Notes: generated by a model from the letters alone, not told the origin. Counted from the stretch's first letter, positions 27,668 through 36,413 are shown. The stretch: DNA of 64,000 bases from Spirosoma oryzicola (GCF_021233055.1 NZ_CP089538.1:2620501-2684500), one strand, 5' to 3'. Numbers and translations: made by a program.

Positions 27668-28029
27668 CGTACCGACTGACCGTTAACTTCTAGGATTAAG
27701 TGGAGGTGGATTTTGCGCAGCTGATCGCTGCCAACAGCCCGGATCAGCCGGGTCCATTTAGCTTTGAGCGTTCGTTTGGCCTTCTTTTTGGGGCCAACCT
27801 GCTCGAATTGTTCGGTTTTTGTAACCCGACCGCCGTTGACGTGCCAGACGGCCTTTTCATAGCGAATGATCTCGCCACCGGTGCCTTTGTCTTCGTCAGC
27901 TGTGCAAAAAGCGATGGCGAAGGGTATAGGAACCCCCCGCGCATCGCAGCTTTCGATGATTGCCAGAGCCTCCTGCCAGGAGAGTAGTGTCGTCGGACGT
28001 GTGGCAGACTTACGGTTTACATGGCTCAT
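27664..28029 (-). CDS. Unknown phage protein upstream of portal
   Basis: 121 residues, basic in the C-terminal half (KKKAKRTLKAKWTRLIRAV), with no recognised family. It overlaps the portal ATG by four bases and so begins the second late transcription unit. Copy 2 of the 18-bp motif lies 72 bp before its ATG. It may be a small nucleic-acid-binding or head-assembly protein; this is a guess from charge and place. Confidence 0.58.
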   Translation of the reverse strand: MSHVNRKSATRPTTLLSWQEALAIIESCDARGVPIPFAIAFCTADEDKGTGGEIIRYEKAVWHVNGGRVTKTEQFEQVGPKKKAKRTLKAKWTRLIRAVGSDQLRKIHLHLILEVNGQSVR

Positions 28030-28101
28030 CGTCGTTTAAGTGAAGCGTTCGGGTTACGGACCGAAATAGGGCGGCAAGTTGCGCCCACAGCGGGGCGAAA
28101 A

Positions 28102-28119
28102 ACAGGACAACAATCAATC
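28102..28119 (-). promoter_or_regulatory. 18-bp prophage motif, copy 2
   Basis: Exact copy of GATTGATTGTTGTCCTGT on the minus strand. It lies in the divergent gap between the 121-residue gene (minus) and the small plus-strand regulator-like gene at 28164. A rho-independent terminator at 28713-28744 ends the preceding transcript, so a new start is needed here. Confidence 0.75.
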
Positions 28120-28163
28120 AGCGTGCACCGCTAATCTCAAAATTGAAATGGCTACCTTTAGGC

Positions 28164-28388
28164 ATGGCAACGTTTAACACCAACAACGCCCTGCGTTTGC
28201 TGCTTTACGAGGAAGAATACCTACAGTACTGGCTCGATGCCGGCTACACCAAAGCGGACCGCGCGCGGACCCGGCATCGATTTAAAAATGATCAGCTGAG
28301 TCTGGACTTGATTGAGGAGATGCTCGACAAGTGCGGCTTCAAAGTCGCGCAGGAGAAGAAATGGAACAAACCCCAGAAAAAGCTGTGA
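28164..28388 (+). CDS. Small putative DNA-binding regulator (only plus-strand gene in the late region)
   Basis: 74 residues from the ATG at 28164; an upstream ATG at 28143 would add seven. It is helical, with a WLDAGYTKADRARTRHRFKN segment and SLDLIEEMLDKCGFKV, a pattern I associate with small HTH-type phage or plasmid regulators of Bacteroidota. It runs against all neighbouring late genes and begins 45 bp from copy 2 of the 18-bp motif. It is therefore a candidate for the factor that acts on that motif, but this link is inference. A -7-like TACCTTTA (28153-28160) lies very close to the ATG. Confidence 0.55.
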   Translation: MATFNTNNALRLLLYEEEYLQYWLDAGYTKADRARTRHRFKNDQLSLDLIEEMLDKCGFKVAQEKKWNKPQKKL

Positions 28389-28712
28389 GTTTGATTCAAT
28401 CACCTGGCATGATTGGCCCTGCAATTCTGAAAAAACCCAGAAAAACGCGCAGTTTCCGTTTTACGCTTTTTTGAGGGTTAACCGTCGTGCGCTCAGATGA
28501 ATAGCAGTGAATCGCGTTTCAAATTTGATACGAAAATTTTAGCCTGTTTTTCAACGATTTTCGGCTAAATGGCTGATTTGTAAGGGTCGCTTGCCTGAAA
28601 ATAATGGTATATCAACTTTTCCCGGTTTCCTGACCCCGCTACGCACTACCGGTGAGTGCAGTTGCAGGGGGTGGCGGGGGTCGTGCATATATGATTGGGC
28701 CTTCGACCGGGC
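28389..28712. other. Non-coding stretch between the small regulator gene and the terminase terminator
   Basis: No open frame with coding character was found on either strand. The left part is rich in A/T runs, including AAAAACGCG...CGTTTT, which could be a weak terminator of the plus-strand gene. Around 28650-28690 there is a G-rich run (GGGGGTGGCGGGGGTC). Confidence 0.4.
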
Positions 28713-28744
28713 CAAATAAAAAGCCCAGCCTTGAGGCTGAGCTT
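28713..28744 (-). terminator. Rho-independent terminator after large terminase
   Basis: On the minus strand AAGCTCAGCCT-CA-AGGCTGGGCTT forms an 11-bp stem with one mismatch, followed by TTTTATTT. It lies 30 bp after the terminase stop and ends the first late transcript. Confidence 0.85.
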
Positions 28745-28773
28745 ATCGTCATGCTTGCAGTCGATCTTGTAGT

Positions 28774-30516
28774 CTAGTTACCAAAGACAGCACCCAATAG
28801 GTCGGTCTTACCAGGCTCCACAATGGTTAGATACCAGAACACGGTATCCATTGCATCGGTATAGTGGGTGGTCTCATCCTGGGGTACTTCATCGACGTAC
28901 TTCTCATCCGTCTTATCTTTCTCAAAGCCATTCCTACCCTCTTTGACCTTTGCATTGCCCATTGCCTTCACAACCTTACGCATGTTCTCCCGGTTGAAGC
29001 GTTGCTTGGCAAAGCGGGTGTCGATCTCTCTGAGGCACCAGCCCCAGGCCAGGAACCTGGCATCGTGCGAGGGTACTTTCGAGAAGTACTTGGTCTTGAC
29101 CTTCCAGCCAGCAGCCTTCAGTCCTTTGATCACTTCATCCGCATAGGTCATCGGGGACTTACCATCCTTACCAACAGCTGTAGGGTCATACACATAGGTA
29201 AGCTGCTTTTTGTAGAAATAGCGGTAATACTCCACAAACCGGGCTACTACATCCTGTACCTTATCGGGGTACAACACATCAAAGGATTTGAGGTACCTGA
29301 CTTCATCAAAACCTGATTTATTCATCAGGTGTAGTTTTGAAAAACGCTGGCCAACAACAATACCGTTAAAGCTGCTACCATAGTCCATTCCGATGGTGAG
29401 CGGCTGGTTATGGTCCAGATCCGCATCCTTCCGGCAGTCATTGTACGATTCCCCCGCTATAACCCGTTTGTCGACAAAATTGTAATCCGTCGCGTCGTAC
29501 TGGTGATGGTGCTGGTCAAAGTCCGGATAGAAGCCGTTATCGACGCCATCCTGCTCTTTATTAAGAATAAACGCATCGAAAGCGCTGGGCTTAAACATGC
29601 GTTTCTTTTCCCTAAAATAAGCCAGGCCCAACGCGTGCACGTTGGCAAAGCTGGAAGCGGCTGCATAATGGACCAGCCCTTTACGAAGCTCATTCAATTG
29701 GCGCTCGTAGCTCTCGATCCGTTTGAGCCGGGCCGCATTGCGCGCGCGGGTTTTGAGCCGCAGTCGTTCATTGTAAAGCTCAAGCTGAATAGCCAGAATC
29801 AACTCGATGGCTTTCTGGTGGTGTGGCTTGAGTGACTCTTCTCTGTCCTTTAGAATCCATTTAGCCTCCCGCTCGGTCGGCATATCGGTGGTAAAGGTCA
29901 CGCTGTGATGTTCCGGGATATCGCCATAACGTTCGTAACCGCCCCGGTTAATGGCCATCACTTCCGAATCGAGTTTATCCTTTTTAAACGTTTTGGCTTC
30001 GTCACCCAGAATAGCCGAGATGCTCATACCATTGGCAGAGCCGGGCCGGTCCTGGCTGACCATGCGAAGAACCGACACGCAGTCGGTTCCCGGATTACGC
30101 ATAAAAATAGAGTGGTGCGGATCGAGCGGAGCGTTGTAGGGCAAACGCAAATTATACTTCTTATCAGGAAAGCGACCCTGCCAGAAATCGACGTTGCGCA
30201 CGTAGCCCAGCGCTTCCATACCCTCCATGAGTTCGGGCAATGTGCGGTCCATGAGTTGCACATAGGTAGCGCCAATGACAACGATCGACGAACGCGCTAA
30301 TTTCTTTAGCAACTGATGCAGTTTAGGAGCCAGCACACCCCGCGTTTTTCCGGTACCACGTCCGGCCACAACGGTGGTGTACTGCGCCCCGATCGCCAGA
30401 CAAATCATCTGGAGATAGTTAAAGTGCATTCGTTTTTGCTCCCGTAGGTCTTCTTCAGGACTGATGGACGCCTTTGGGGCCGGAAGACTATCCCGGCGCA
30501 TGAGTTGTTGATTCAT
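28774..30516 (-). CDS. terL: Phage terminase large subunit
   Basis: 580 residues. The Walker A motif AGRGTGKT sits at residues 51-58 and a Walker B motif AILGDEA at about 168-174, the ATPase that drives DNA packaging. The C-terminal nuclease half has TIGMDYGSSFNG (about 373-384), a typical first acidic residue of the RNase H-like nuclease. The length is normal. It starts two bases after the small subunit gene and is followed by a strong terminator. Confidence 0.93.
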   Translation of the reverse strand: MNQQLMRRDSLPAPKASISPEEDLREQKRMHFNYLQMICLAIGAQYTTVVAGRGTGKTRGVLAPKLHQLLKKLARSSIVVIGATYVQLMDRTLPELMEGMEALGYVRNVDFWQGRFPDKKYNLRLPYNAPLDPHHSIFMRNPGTDCVSVLRMVSQDRPGSANGMSISAILGDEAKTFKKDKLDSEVMAINRGGYERYGDIPEHHSVTFTTDMPTEREAKWILKDREESLKPHHQKAIELILAIQLELYNERLRLKTRARNAARLKRIESYERQLNELRKGLVHYAAASSFANVHALGLAYFREKKRMFKPSAFDAFILNKEQDGVDNGFYPDFDQHHHQYDATDYNFVDKRVIAGESYNDCRKDADLDHNQPLTIGMDYGSSFNGIVVGQRFSKLHLMNKSGFDEVRYLKSFDVLYPDKVQDVVARFVEYYRYFYKKQLTYVYDPTAVGKDGKSPMTYADEVIKGLKAAGWKVKTKYFSKVPSHDARFLAWGWCLREIDTRFAKQRFNRENMRKVVKAMGNAKVKEGRNGFEKDKTDEKYVDEVPQDETTHYTDAMDTVFWYLTIVEPGKTDLLGAVFGN

Positions 30517-30518
30517 GG

Positions 30519-31085
30519 CTATAAGGGTTCTTCGTCCTGAATTAAGAGCTCTCGCCGGGCGGCTTCTTCACCGATAAATTTGGCGACCGTTTCGAATAGT
30601 TTCGGGATTGGCTTAGCCCCGATCAGACGCGGGTCGAAATCGATTAGCAGTTCGATGTTTTTGCCCTGGTTGTCTTCTTTCTGCTCGACTTCATCACCGA
30701 CGCCCATTTTCTGCAGGATCGCATCGCACTGAGCGACTACTTTATAATCTTCAGCTAGGGAAGCCTTCACGCGGTTATCCCGGATCTGGGCAACCAGCAT
30801 GATGCGATCCCACTCCTTATTGGTTTTTTCCATCGATGCAAAAAACCGTTTCATGTTGCGCACGTCGCGCCAGGCTTGGGGTTCACTGACTTCACAATCT
30901 TTCATCAGAAAGTTGACCGTGAAGGAATCTGTTAGCGGTCGCTGGGTTAGGACAAACTCCCTGGCTTTCTTCCAGCGCAAGAGTTCAGCTTGCAGTTCAG
31001 GCGTAAGGGGGTATTTGTCCTCATCCTGGTACCACTTCATGATCTTGTCAAAGATCAGCTCGAAGCGGGCTTCTTCGGTTTTCAT
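30519..31085 (-). CDS. terS: Phage terminase small subunit (probable)
   Basis: 188 residues. It is mostly helical, with a possible helix-turn-helix region (LMKDCEVSEPQAWRDVRNM, about 60-80) that would bind the packaging site. It has a central coiled segment for oligomer formation. The C-terminal part (about 150-188, IELLIDFDPRLIGAKPIP) probably contacts the large subunit. It is placed directly before the large subunit with a 2-bp gap, which is the main support. Confidence 0.72.
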   Translation of the reverse strand: MKTEEARFELIFDKIMKWYQDEDKYPLTPELQAELLRWKKAREFVLTQRPLTDSFTVNFLMKDCEVSEPQAWRDVRNMKRFFASMEKTNKEWDRIMLVAQIRDNRVKASLAEDYKVVAQCDAILQKMGVGDEVEQKEDNQGKNIELLIDFDPRLIGAKPIPKLFETVAKFIGEEAARRELLIQDEEPL

Positions 31086-31097
31086 AAAAGCTACGGT

Positions 31098-31850
31098 TTA
31101 GCCCGCTCCGGGCGGGGGCGAATCATGGTTGCTCTTTAGCTCTAATTGTTGTTTACGGGCCAGGTACAGATCGTACTGGACTTGATAGGACTGACGTTGC
31201 TCAGGCGTCAGGTTCTTTTTCTTCAAATAGCCTTTATAGCGGCTCACATAGCTACGTGTATTGAGTAGGAGCGACCGCTGGTCGACGTCCTGTTCAATGG
31301 GTTGGGGTAAATAGCCGTACTGGGTAAAGAAATCCAGCTGACTGTATAGCTCATCAAGTTGAAGCGTCAGGCGTTTAACCTGGTAGGCGTATGGCCGGCG
31401 TTGGATCTGGGCCGCTTCACTATTGCCCAGGTGCTCATTGGCCCGAATCCAGGCTTTGGCATCCGTGCGCAGATCCATCAGCTGAAAGATCTGTCGACGA
31501 ATACTTTGCACCGCTTCGGGTTCATCCGTTGGGGGCGTTTCTACGCGCAGCGGATTGGTCGTAACGACAACAACGGAATTACTCCCGGAGCCGTAATCCA
31601 TCGACACCGCCAGGGGAGCCGAAGATTGTTTTGCTGCCAAGGGCGAAAGATCCGGCCCAGGCTGCAGCATACTATTCTGTTTGTTGCACCAGGCGGTTAG
31701 TTCAGTCTCTAACCGGTTACGGGTATACGCATCTTCGCCCATATCCAGAACACTCAGGGCAAAGCCAGTATAACCTGTTTCACGTAGCAGAATGAGACCA
31801 GCCTCGTAGTCGCCAGAGGATGTTAGCCAGGAAGTAATGCGCTCCAGCAT
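31098..31850 (-). CDS. Unknown phage late protein
   Basis: 250 residues, rich in Gln and Leu and largely helical. The first 45 residues could form a small helical domain. The C-terminal half (about 115-235) has helix pairs with many Arg/Tyr residues and ends in a Pro/Gly tail. No family is recognised. It is co-transcribed with the terminases, starting about 60 bp after the small gene upstream. It could help tail or head assembly; the sequence does not decide. Confidence 0.58.
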   Translation of the reverse strand: MLERITSWLTSSGDYEAGLILLRETGYTGFALSVLDMGEDAYTRNRLETELTAWCNKQNSMLQPGPDLSPLAAKQSSAPLAVSMDYGSGSNSVVVVTTNPLRVETPPTDEPEAVQSIRRQIFQLMDLRTDAKAWIRANEHLGNSEAAQIQRRPYAYQVKRLTLQLDELYSQLDFFTQYGYLPQPIEQDVDQRSLLLNTRSYVSRYKGYLKKKNLTPEQRQSYQVQYDLYLARKQQLELKSNHDSPPPGAG

Positions 31851-31909
31851 GATGATTACTATAAAAAATAGCGGACGTAAAGACGGCCGCTATTTTTAGG
31901 TAGATTCGG

Positions 31910-32125
31910 TTAAATCGTTTTTTGGACCTTATCCCAGCCAAGCCGATCCAGCAACTCAAGAAGCCCCAGATTATCGGTTAGCTGCTTAATGGTGTAGCTC
32001 CGCTGCAGCAGCGGGATGTATACTTCCGTTACACCCTTTTTGATACCGACCAGCTTATAGGTTGCTGGACCCAGCGGTGTGGAAGCTACCTCCGTCACCA
32101 CCGGGGCTTTGTCTCCAGGCTGCAT
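31910..32125 (-). CDS. Small unknown phage protein after tail tube
   Basis: 71 residues from the ATG at 32125, which follows the tail-tube stop by one base; a longer frame from 32281 would overlap the tail-tube gene by 155 bases and is less likely. It is a compact sequence with VYIPLLQRSYTIKQLTDNLGLLELLDRLGW at the end and no family. Small genes in this position in siphophages often encode tail assembly factors. Confidence 0.6.
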   Translation of the reverse strand: MQPGDKAPVVTEVASTPLGPATYKLVGIKKGVTEVYIPLLQRSYTIKQLTDNLGLLELLDRLGWDKVQKTI

Positions 32126-32126
32126 C

Positions 32127-32648
32127 TTAAGCTGGATCAGCGGCCATCGTGATGGTCGACGCTTTGTACTTGATCTTGTTAGCGGCAAAGCAGCTATACT
32201 TGAAGTTCCAGCCACGTCCGTCACCCGAGTTCTTGGTTGCATCGTACTCCGGCATGATCTGAACCTGAAAATCAGCATCACCTACCTGGAAGAGTTCAGG
32301 AATACCTGGTACGGGGACCAGCGCAATCCAGCGCTCGTTTTTAGCATCGTTGGCGAATGCTTCGATTTCATCCGATTCACCAGGGTGATAAAACTCACCT
32401 GTTACGTCGAAGCTGTTGCGGTCAGGACCGCCCAGGGGTGAATACTTCACCGTACCCGTATCTTTCGTTACGTACAACTCAATGAAGCCTTTACCCACTG
32501 GGAATGTATGCGCTTCAGTGATGTTGTATTTTCCAGCAGCTGGCTTCTGAAGAATCAGAAAGTCCAGAAAAGGCGCTAACAAAATACGCTGGGCCGTACC
32601 ACCCATCCGGCTCACTTTACCCGGATCTTTGATTGATTTATAGGCCAT
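32127..32648 (-). CDS. Probable major tail tube protein
   Basis: 173 residues, predicted beta-rich, with Gly/Pro turns and no signal peptide. The length and composition (GKYNITEAHTFPVGKGFIEL, SFDVTGEFYHPG, GWNFKYSCFAANKIKY) suit a tail tube protein that stacks in rings around the tape measure protein. It sits after the capsid genes. The position is normal and the family assignment is inferred. Confidence 0.6.
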   Translation of the reverse strand: MAYKSIKDPGKVSRMGGTAQRILLAPFLDFLILQKPAAGKYNITEAHTFPVGKGFIELYVTKDTGTVKYSPLGGPDRNSFDVTGEFYHPGESDEIEAFANDAKNERWIALVPVPGIPELFQVGDADFQVQIMPEYDATKNSGDGRGWNFKYSCFAANKIKYKASTITMAADPA

Positions 32649-32651
32649 CGG

Positions 32652-33059
32652 TTAATCCTGTTTTTCGATTAAAAAGCCCGCCTGAATGCTAACAAGCTCC
32701 TTTTGAAGTCCTTTATTGCTGATCAGATCAGCCACCGTGTAGGTCTCACCTTTGTACTTGAAAGACTTGGCGTGCACCTCAAATTTTTTCTTGTTCACTT
32801 CGATGATGGGGTGAGACGACGGTTTGGTCTCCAGTTCATTCACCCGCGCCTGCAGCGAAGTAATCGTTTCTTTCTGGCCGGTGATGACGCTAGCTGCTTC
32901 GCTAAGTGCACCAGCGGCATCGTCTTTGGCTTCGAGGGCAATATCCAAGGCGTCTTTCGTAGCCTGATGCGCATTCTTCTCAGCCTCCAGCTGAGCCAGA
33001 AGTGACTCCACGGTCACCTCTGGCCCTTCCCCCGCAGGGGATTCTTTTATTTCAGACAT
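32652..33059 (-). CDS. Coiled-coil phage head-region protein
   Basis: 135 residues. A long coiled coil (about 15-80, LLAQLEAEKNAHQATKDAL... ETITSLQARVNELE) is followed by a small C-terminal domain (NKKKFEVHAKSFKYKGETYT). It lies between the capsid and tail tube genes. Such proteins in related phages are head fibres or decoration proteins, which is a plausible but unproved role. Confidence 0.6.
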   Translation of the reverse strand: MSEIKESPAGEGPEVTVESLLAQLEAEKNAHQATKDALDIALEAKDDAAGALSEAASVITGQKETITSLQARVNELETKPSSHPIIEVNKKKFEVHAKSFKYKGETYTVADLISNKGLQKELVSIQAGFLIEKQD

Positions 33060-33114
33060 GTCGGTTTGTTATCGGTGAGTTAGGGTATAAAAAGTAAATC
33101 GGTAGGACTACCGA

Positions 33115-34059
33115 CTACTCCTGATCATTACAGAAAATAAGCTCAGGTAAGATGAAGCCAACGCCATACCACCAGTCGGTTAGAATGTTGACCTGACGCT
33201 TATCAGCCTGTACGTCGAAACGCTTCTGGTTCTGGGTCTTTTTCTTCAGGACAATGCTGTTGTCCTTTGGCGTACAGAAAATACGGCTCTTGCCTTGCAT
33301 CGACGCCCGGCCTACGATCGTGATATTGGTATCTTTAACCGTATCGTTGAGCGCGTTATCGACTGTGTCCTTGCCATATACTTTGCGCAAACCACGACGG
33401 TAGCGTTTTTTCAGACGCTCGTTCATGTTGAGCTCCATTGGCTGGCTCCAGTACTTCTCATCGATCTGATCGCACAAATCCTCGACATACTCAACCATTT
33501 CAACCTCATCGGTTGGTACGACGCCCATCGTAATAGGTGTGGTCCGCGTGCCAGCAATATGCTGTTTGATGATGGTCAAGAAACCGTCCATACCAGCACC
33601 AGCAGCACCTACTACACCAGCTGTTGGCTCAACGCGTACACCTTTGCCGATTTCGAGCGTTTCCATATCGTCTTCAATCTGGTTGACGATCTGCTGCTCG
33701 ATCCACCAACGCACAAACGGCCAATCCTTCGGACTGACGTTGTTATCGGCCAGAAAACCTAGCCAGCTGGCTTCCAGATCGTGCGGAGTTTCCGAGGTGT
33801 CCACTTTGTGGTGGAACATCTTAATTTGCACCGGATCAAAAGCGAGTGGGTTGATGGGCGTAAAGCCTTTTTGATACGCCTGTACCAGCCGGCCAAAGGA
33901 AACCTTACCCGCCTGCCAGATCGTGTCGTCAGTCAGCTGGGTGGTGAACATACTTTCGGAGGCCAACTTCCGGCGCAACACCTGGTAAAGTCGGCTAATG
34001 TTTTGTCCCCGATCCTGGTAATACGCACCATATTCGGTTACTACATCCTGAATATCCAT
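33115..34059 (-). CDS. Probable major capsid protein
   Basis: 314 residues. The gene follows the protease-scaffold gene, the usual position for the major capsid protein. The sequence has a helical N-terminus (possible delta domain), a middle region with WPFVRWWIEQQIVNQIEDDMET (the long helix of HK97-type coats) and a Gly-rich loop (GVVGAAGAGMDGFL). A beta-rich C-terminus ends in WWYGVGFILPELIF. The context is strong, though no signature motif defines the fold. Confidence 0.75.
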   Translation of the reverse strand: MDIQDVVTEYGAYYQDRGQNISRLYQVLRRKLASESMFTTQLTDDTIWQAGKVSFGRLVQAYQKGFTPINPLAFDPVQIKMFHHKVDTSETPHDLEASWLGFLADNNVSPKDWPFVRWWIEQQIVNQIEDDMETLEIGKGVRVEPTAGVVGAAGAGMDGFLTIIKQHIAGTRTTPITMGVVPTDEVEMVEYVEDLCDQIDEKYWSQPMELNMNERLKKRYRRGLRKVYGKDTVDNALNDTVKDTNITIVGRASMQGKSRIFCTPKDNSIVLKKKTQNQKRFDVQADKRQVNILTDWWYGVGFILPELIFCNDQE

Positions 34060-34116
34060 TTTTTAGAAAGAGTTACGGAATTATAAATTGATTGGTTATT
34101 TGCGCGAAGCCGCGTT

Positions 34117-35418
34117 TTATTTTGTCTGCGATGCGGCAACGTTGTCCCACAGCCAGCTGCCTTCCAGGGATTTGTTATGAGCTAGGTTAGCGATCGTTTT
34201 GTCTGAATCGCTCTGCTCACCCGAATCCGCCTGGACTTCGTTTTTCTTTTGCACCTGCGTTTTTTCGGCTGCGTTCATCGCGCCGTATTCTTCCGCTTTT
34301 TCTTTAAATTCATTACGCTCGGTGGTCAGCGTACTGACTTTGTTATTAGCCGTCGTTAGCTCATTGGTCAAACGAGTTACTTCAGCCGTAGCCGTTGCCA
34401 GGGCTGTGGCATCGCCAGCGCCTTTATTGGCATTCTCAACAGCGGCATCGAGTTGGGACTGTGAAACGATGGCCAGTCCGGGGTAGGCGGCATTCAATTC
34501 GGTATTGATAGCCTCCAACTGAGCGTCGGACAAATCGGCTGCAGCCGTACCTTTCACCGCTGCCAGAGCGGATAATTTTACGTAACCTAACATGGTTGTA
34601 CGGGGGGTTGTGTTTGAAGTTGTCGTAGAAAAAGATTTGAACGCTGATTTCAGATCAGCAATACCGTCGATCAGACCGTTCTCCAAGGAATCGGTACCAT
34701 TGAATAATCGACCCTTGAGTGCGGCTTCATTAATGCCAGGCCGGCGCGCTAACACGTAATCGATGAAGCGCTGGGCTTCGGAATCAGCGGCCTGCTGGAG
34801 TAATTTGAAATTACCGTCAGCCGCCTGGCGAAATTCTTCGTTTTTCTGGGTCGACTGTTTAGCGTAAAGCTCTTTGGTCACGATACCCATTTTATCAAAG
34901 TACTTGCTCCAGTCCTGATAGGAGATCAGCGTACCAATCGAGCCAGCCCGGTCGTTTGGCCGGCTGGCATAGATGGCATCACAGGCGCAGGCGACCATGT
35001 AGTGGGCCGAAGCGGCCATCCCGTAGTCGATAAAAGCAAACGTCGGTATGGGTGAAGCCTGGATCTTATCCGCCAGTTTATTGCCGGCGTTAGCGGCCCC
35101 ACCTGGACCATTGATCCGCACAATCAGCCGGGCTGCATTGGGATCGGCATAGATCATGTCCAGCTTCGCGCACAGGTAATTCACGTAGTAGTCGTAAATC
35201 ACACCCGTGATGTTAAGGATAACGGTACTACCTTCTTTCTGCGCAGCCGGGTAGTAGATCCAGTTCGGATCAGCGTAGTGAATTGGATCTTCGTCAATCT
35301 CCAGCGCAAGCACCCCATTGCCCGAAACAAGCTGAGCCAGTAACATGGTGCCGGCTTCGCGTTCAATAAGCCAGGGCTGGGCCATAAAGGCCATCAGATC
35401 GAGATTGTGTCTAAGCAT
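34117..35418 (-). CDS. Prohead protease (S49/SppA-like) fused to a scaffold-type coiled coil
   Basis: 433 residues from the ATG at 35418, which overlaps the upstream stop by eight bases; more upstream ATGs would run far into that gene. The N-terminal about 290 residues contain an S49 peptidase region: VRINGPGGAANAGNK, then the nucleophile segment DYGMAASAHYMVACACD and GSIGTLISYQDW. The rest is low in structure and contains a long coiled coil (ATALATATAEVTRLTNELTTAN, then TTERNEFKEKAEEYGAM) of scaffold type. Protease and internal scaffold in one frame allow the scaffold to be removed during head maturation, as in lambda-like phages. The major capsid gene follows. Confidence 0.78.
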   Translation of the reverse strand: MLRHNLDLMAFMAQPWLIEREAGTMLLAQLVSGNGVLALEIDEDPIHYADPNWIYYPAAQKEGSTVILNITGVIYDYYVNYLCAKLDMIYADPNAARLIVRINGPGGAANAGNKLADKIQASPIPTFAFIDYGMAASAHYMVACACDAIYASRPNDRAGSIGTLISYQDWSKYFDKMGIVTKELYAKQSTQKNEEFRQAADGNFKLLQQAADSEAQRFIDYVLARRPGINEAALKGRLFNGTDSLENGLIDGIADLKSAFKSFSTTTSNTTPRTTMLGYVKLSALAAVKGTAAADLSDAQLEAINTELNAAYPGLAIVSQSQLDAAVENANKGAGDATALATATAEVTRLTNELTTANNKVSTLTTERNEFKEKAEEYGAMNAAEKTQVQKKNEVQADSGEQSDSDKTIANLAHNKSLEGSWLWDNVAASQTK

Positions 35419-35863
35419 ACGCAGAGCGCTGGGTGGAAGTCCCTTTGAGGTTGAGATCATAGCCACGCTGGCCCGGTACGTCGGGATCAGTGCCCAGTTC
35501 GTGGCTGAAGGTGAGTGCCTCGTCGGGCAGACCCACAATGCGAACAAGTCCGCTGTTATCAGTAAAGCGGACGATTAATTTTTCGTAAGCAAACAGAGCA
35601 TCGATAGCCGCAGATTTGACGGCATTATCGTCAGGCGAAAAGCCCTTAATTTCGAAGGAGTATAAACGACCGTTATCGGTGTGCTGGCTACCCATGCGGT
35701 ACTGGAGCGTACCCTGGGTGCAATAGATACGCGTCCAATCGAAGCCGGCTTTGAAGGTAATAGCACCAGGGACCTGCGTAGGCTCGACCCCCACAGCCGC
35801 CACTACATCAAGCCACCTGCCTCCGCCCGGATTCCATTTGCCACTGCGTGCTATCTCGCTCAT
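35411..35863 (-). CDS. Unknown phage late protein
   Basis: 150 residues, rich in Gly, Thr and aromatic residues, with beta-strand patterns (AITFKAGFDWTRIYCTQGTLQYR) and a C-terminal segment SHELGTDPDVPGQ. It could be a small head or tail completion protein. The start at 35863 overlaps the end of the preceding gene by 56 bases. Copy 3 of the 18-bp motif ends 32 bp before this ATG. Confidence 0.6.
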   Translation of the reverse strand: MSEIARSGKWNPGGGRWLDVVAAVGVEPTQVPGAITFKAGFDWTRIYCTQGTLQYRMGSQHTDNGRLYSFEIKGFSPDDNAVKSAAIDALFAYEKLIVRFTDNSGLVRIVGLPDEALTFSHELGTDPDVPGQRGYDLNLKGTSTQRSAYA

Positions 35864-36413
35864 GGGGCAAGATTACGAACTCAGCATCCGGCGAAACAGG
35901 ACAACAATCAATCGGCATAACGGGCGTGCTGTCAGCCGCCAACGAACCTGAACACATCGACCGGCGATTCCGGGCGTAATAACGAAGGGCGGTTTGCAAA
36001 CTCAGTTCCTCCTCGGTAATGCCGTAGCGATTCAAAAACCGCTCGACTGAGGCTTTGATGCCCATCCCGTAGCTCATGCGCAGGGTGACTTCTTCGGCCA
36101 TTTTTTCGAAGAACATCTGGCGGACGAAATCATTAAAAACCGAGATCTTCTGGGGCGTCAGTTTGGCTCCGGCTCCGTAGCGTTGCACCCAGGCGGGAAT
36201 ACCAATCGTCAACTCGGCTGTTAGCCGGCTGTACTTGCGGGGTAGGCGCGTATCAAAATGACAGTAGCGATCCAGGCTGTTGTAAAGAAAACCAGCGTAG
36301 GGGTTCGAATAGCCGCCTAGCGTAAAGGGCTCTGTGTTGTACTGAGAAGAAAGGAATTTTAAAACCAGCGGATAAACCGGGATCGTAAACGTTGACAAAG
36401 GCGAAGGGGTCAT
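35808..36413 (-). CDS. First gene of the late operon (unknown)
   Basis: 201 residues with many aromatic and Arg residues (YNSLDRYCHFDTRLPRKY) and a helical segment (FFEKMAEEVTLRMSYGMGIKA). No family is recognised. It is the first gene after the early-operon terminator and the fourth motif copy, so it opens the late region. The end contains the codons for copy 3, reading as IDCCPV, and overlaps the next gene by 56 bases. If the true end is earlier or the frame is broken the overlap would shrink, but no alternative is evident. Confidence 0.58.
   Translation of the reverse strand: MTPSPLSTFTIPVYPLVLKFLSSQYNTEPFTLGGYSNPYAGFLYNSLDRYCHFDTRLPRKYSRLTAELTIGIPAWVQRYGAGAKLTPQKISVFNDFVRQMFFEKMAEEVTLRMSYGMGIKASVERFLNRYGITEEELSLQTALRYYARNRRSMCSGSLAADSTPVMPIDCCPVSPDAEFVILPHERDSTQWQMESGRRQVA
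35896..35913 (-). promoter_or_regulatory. 18-bp prophage motif, copy 3
   Basis: Exact copy of GATTGATTGTTGTCCTGT on the minus strand. It lies inside the 3' part of the 201-residue gene and 32 bp before the ATG at 35863, the same spacing as copy 1. Confidence 0.7.

Noticed and set aside
33249..33258. Further partial copy of the 18-bp motif (TGTTGTCCT)
   Set aside because: Only nine bases match, it is inside the capsid gene and in the opposite orientation, so chance is likely.
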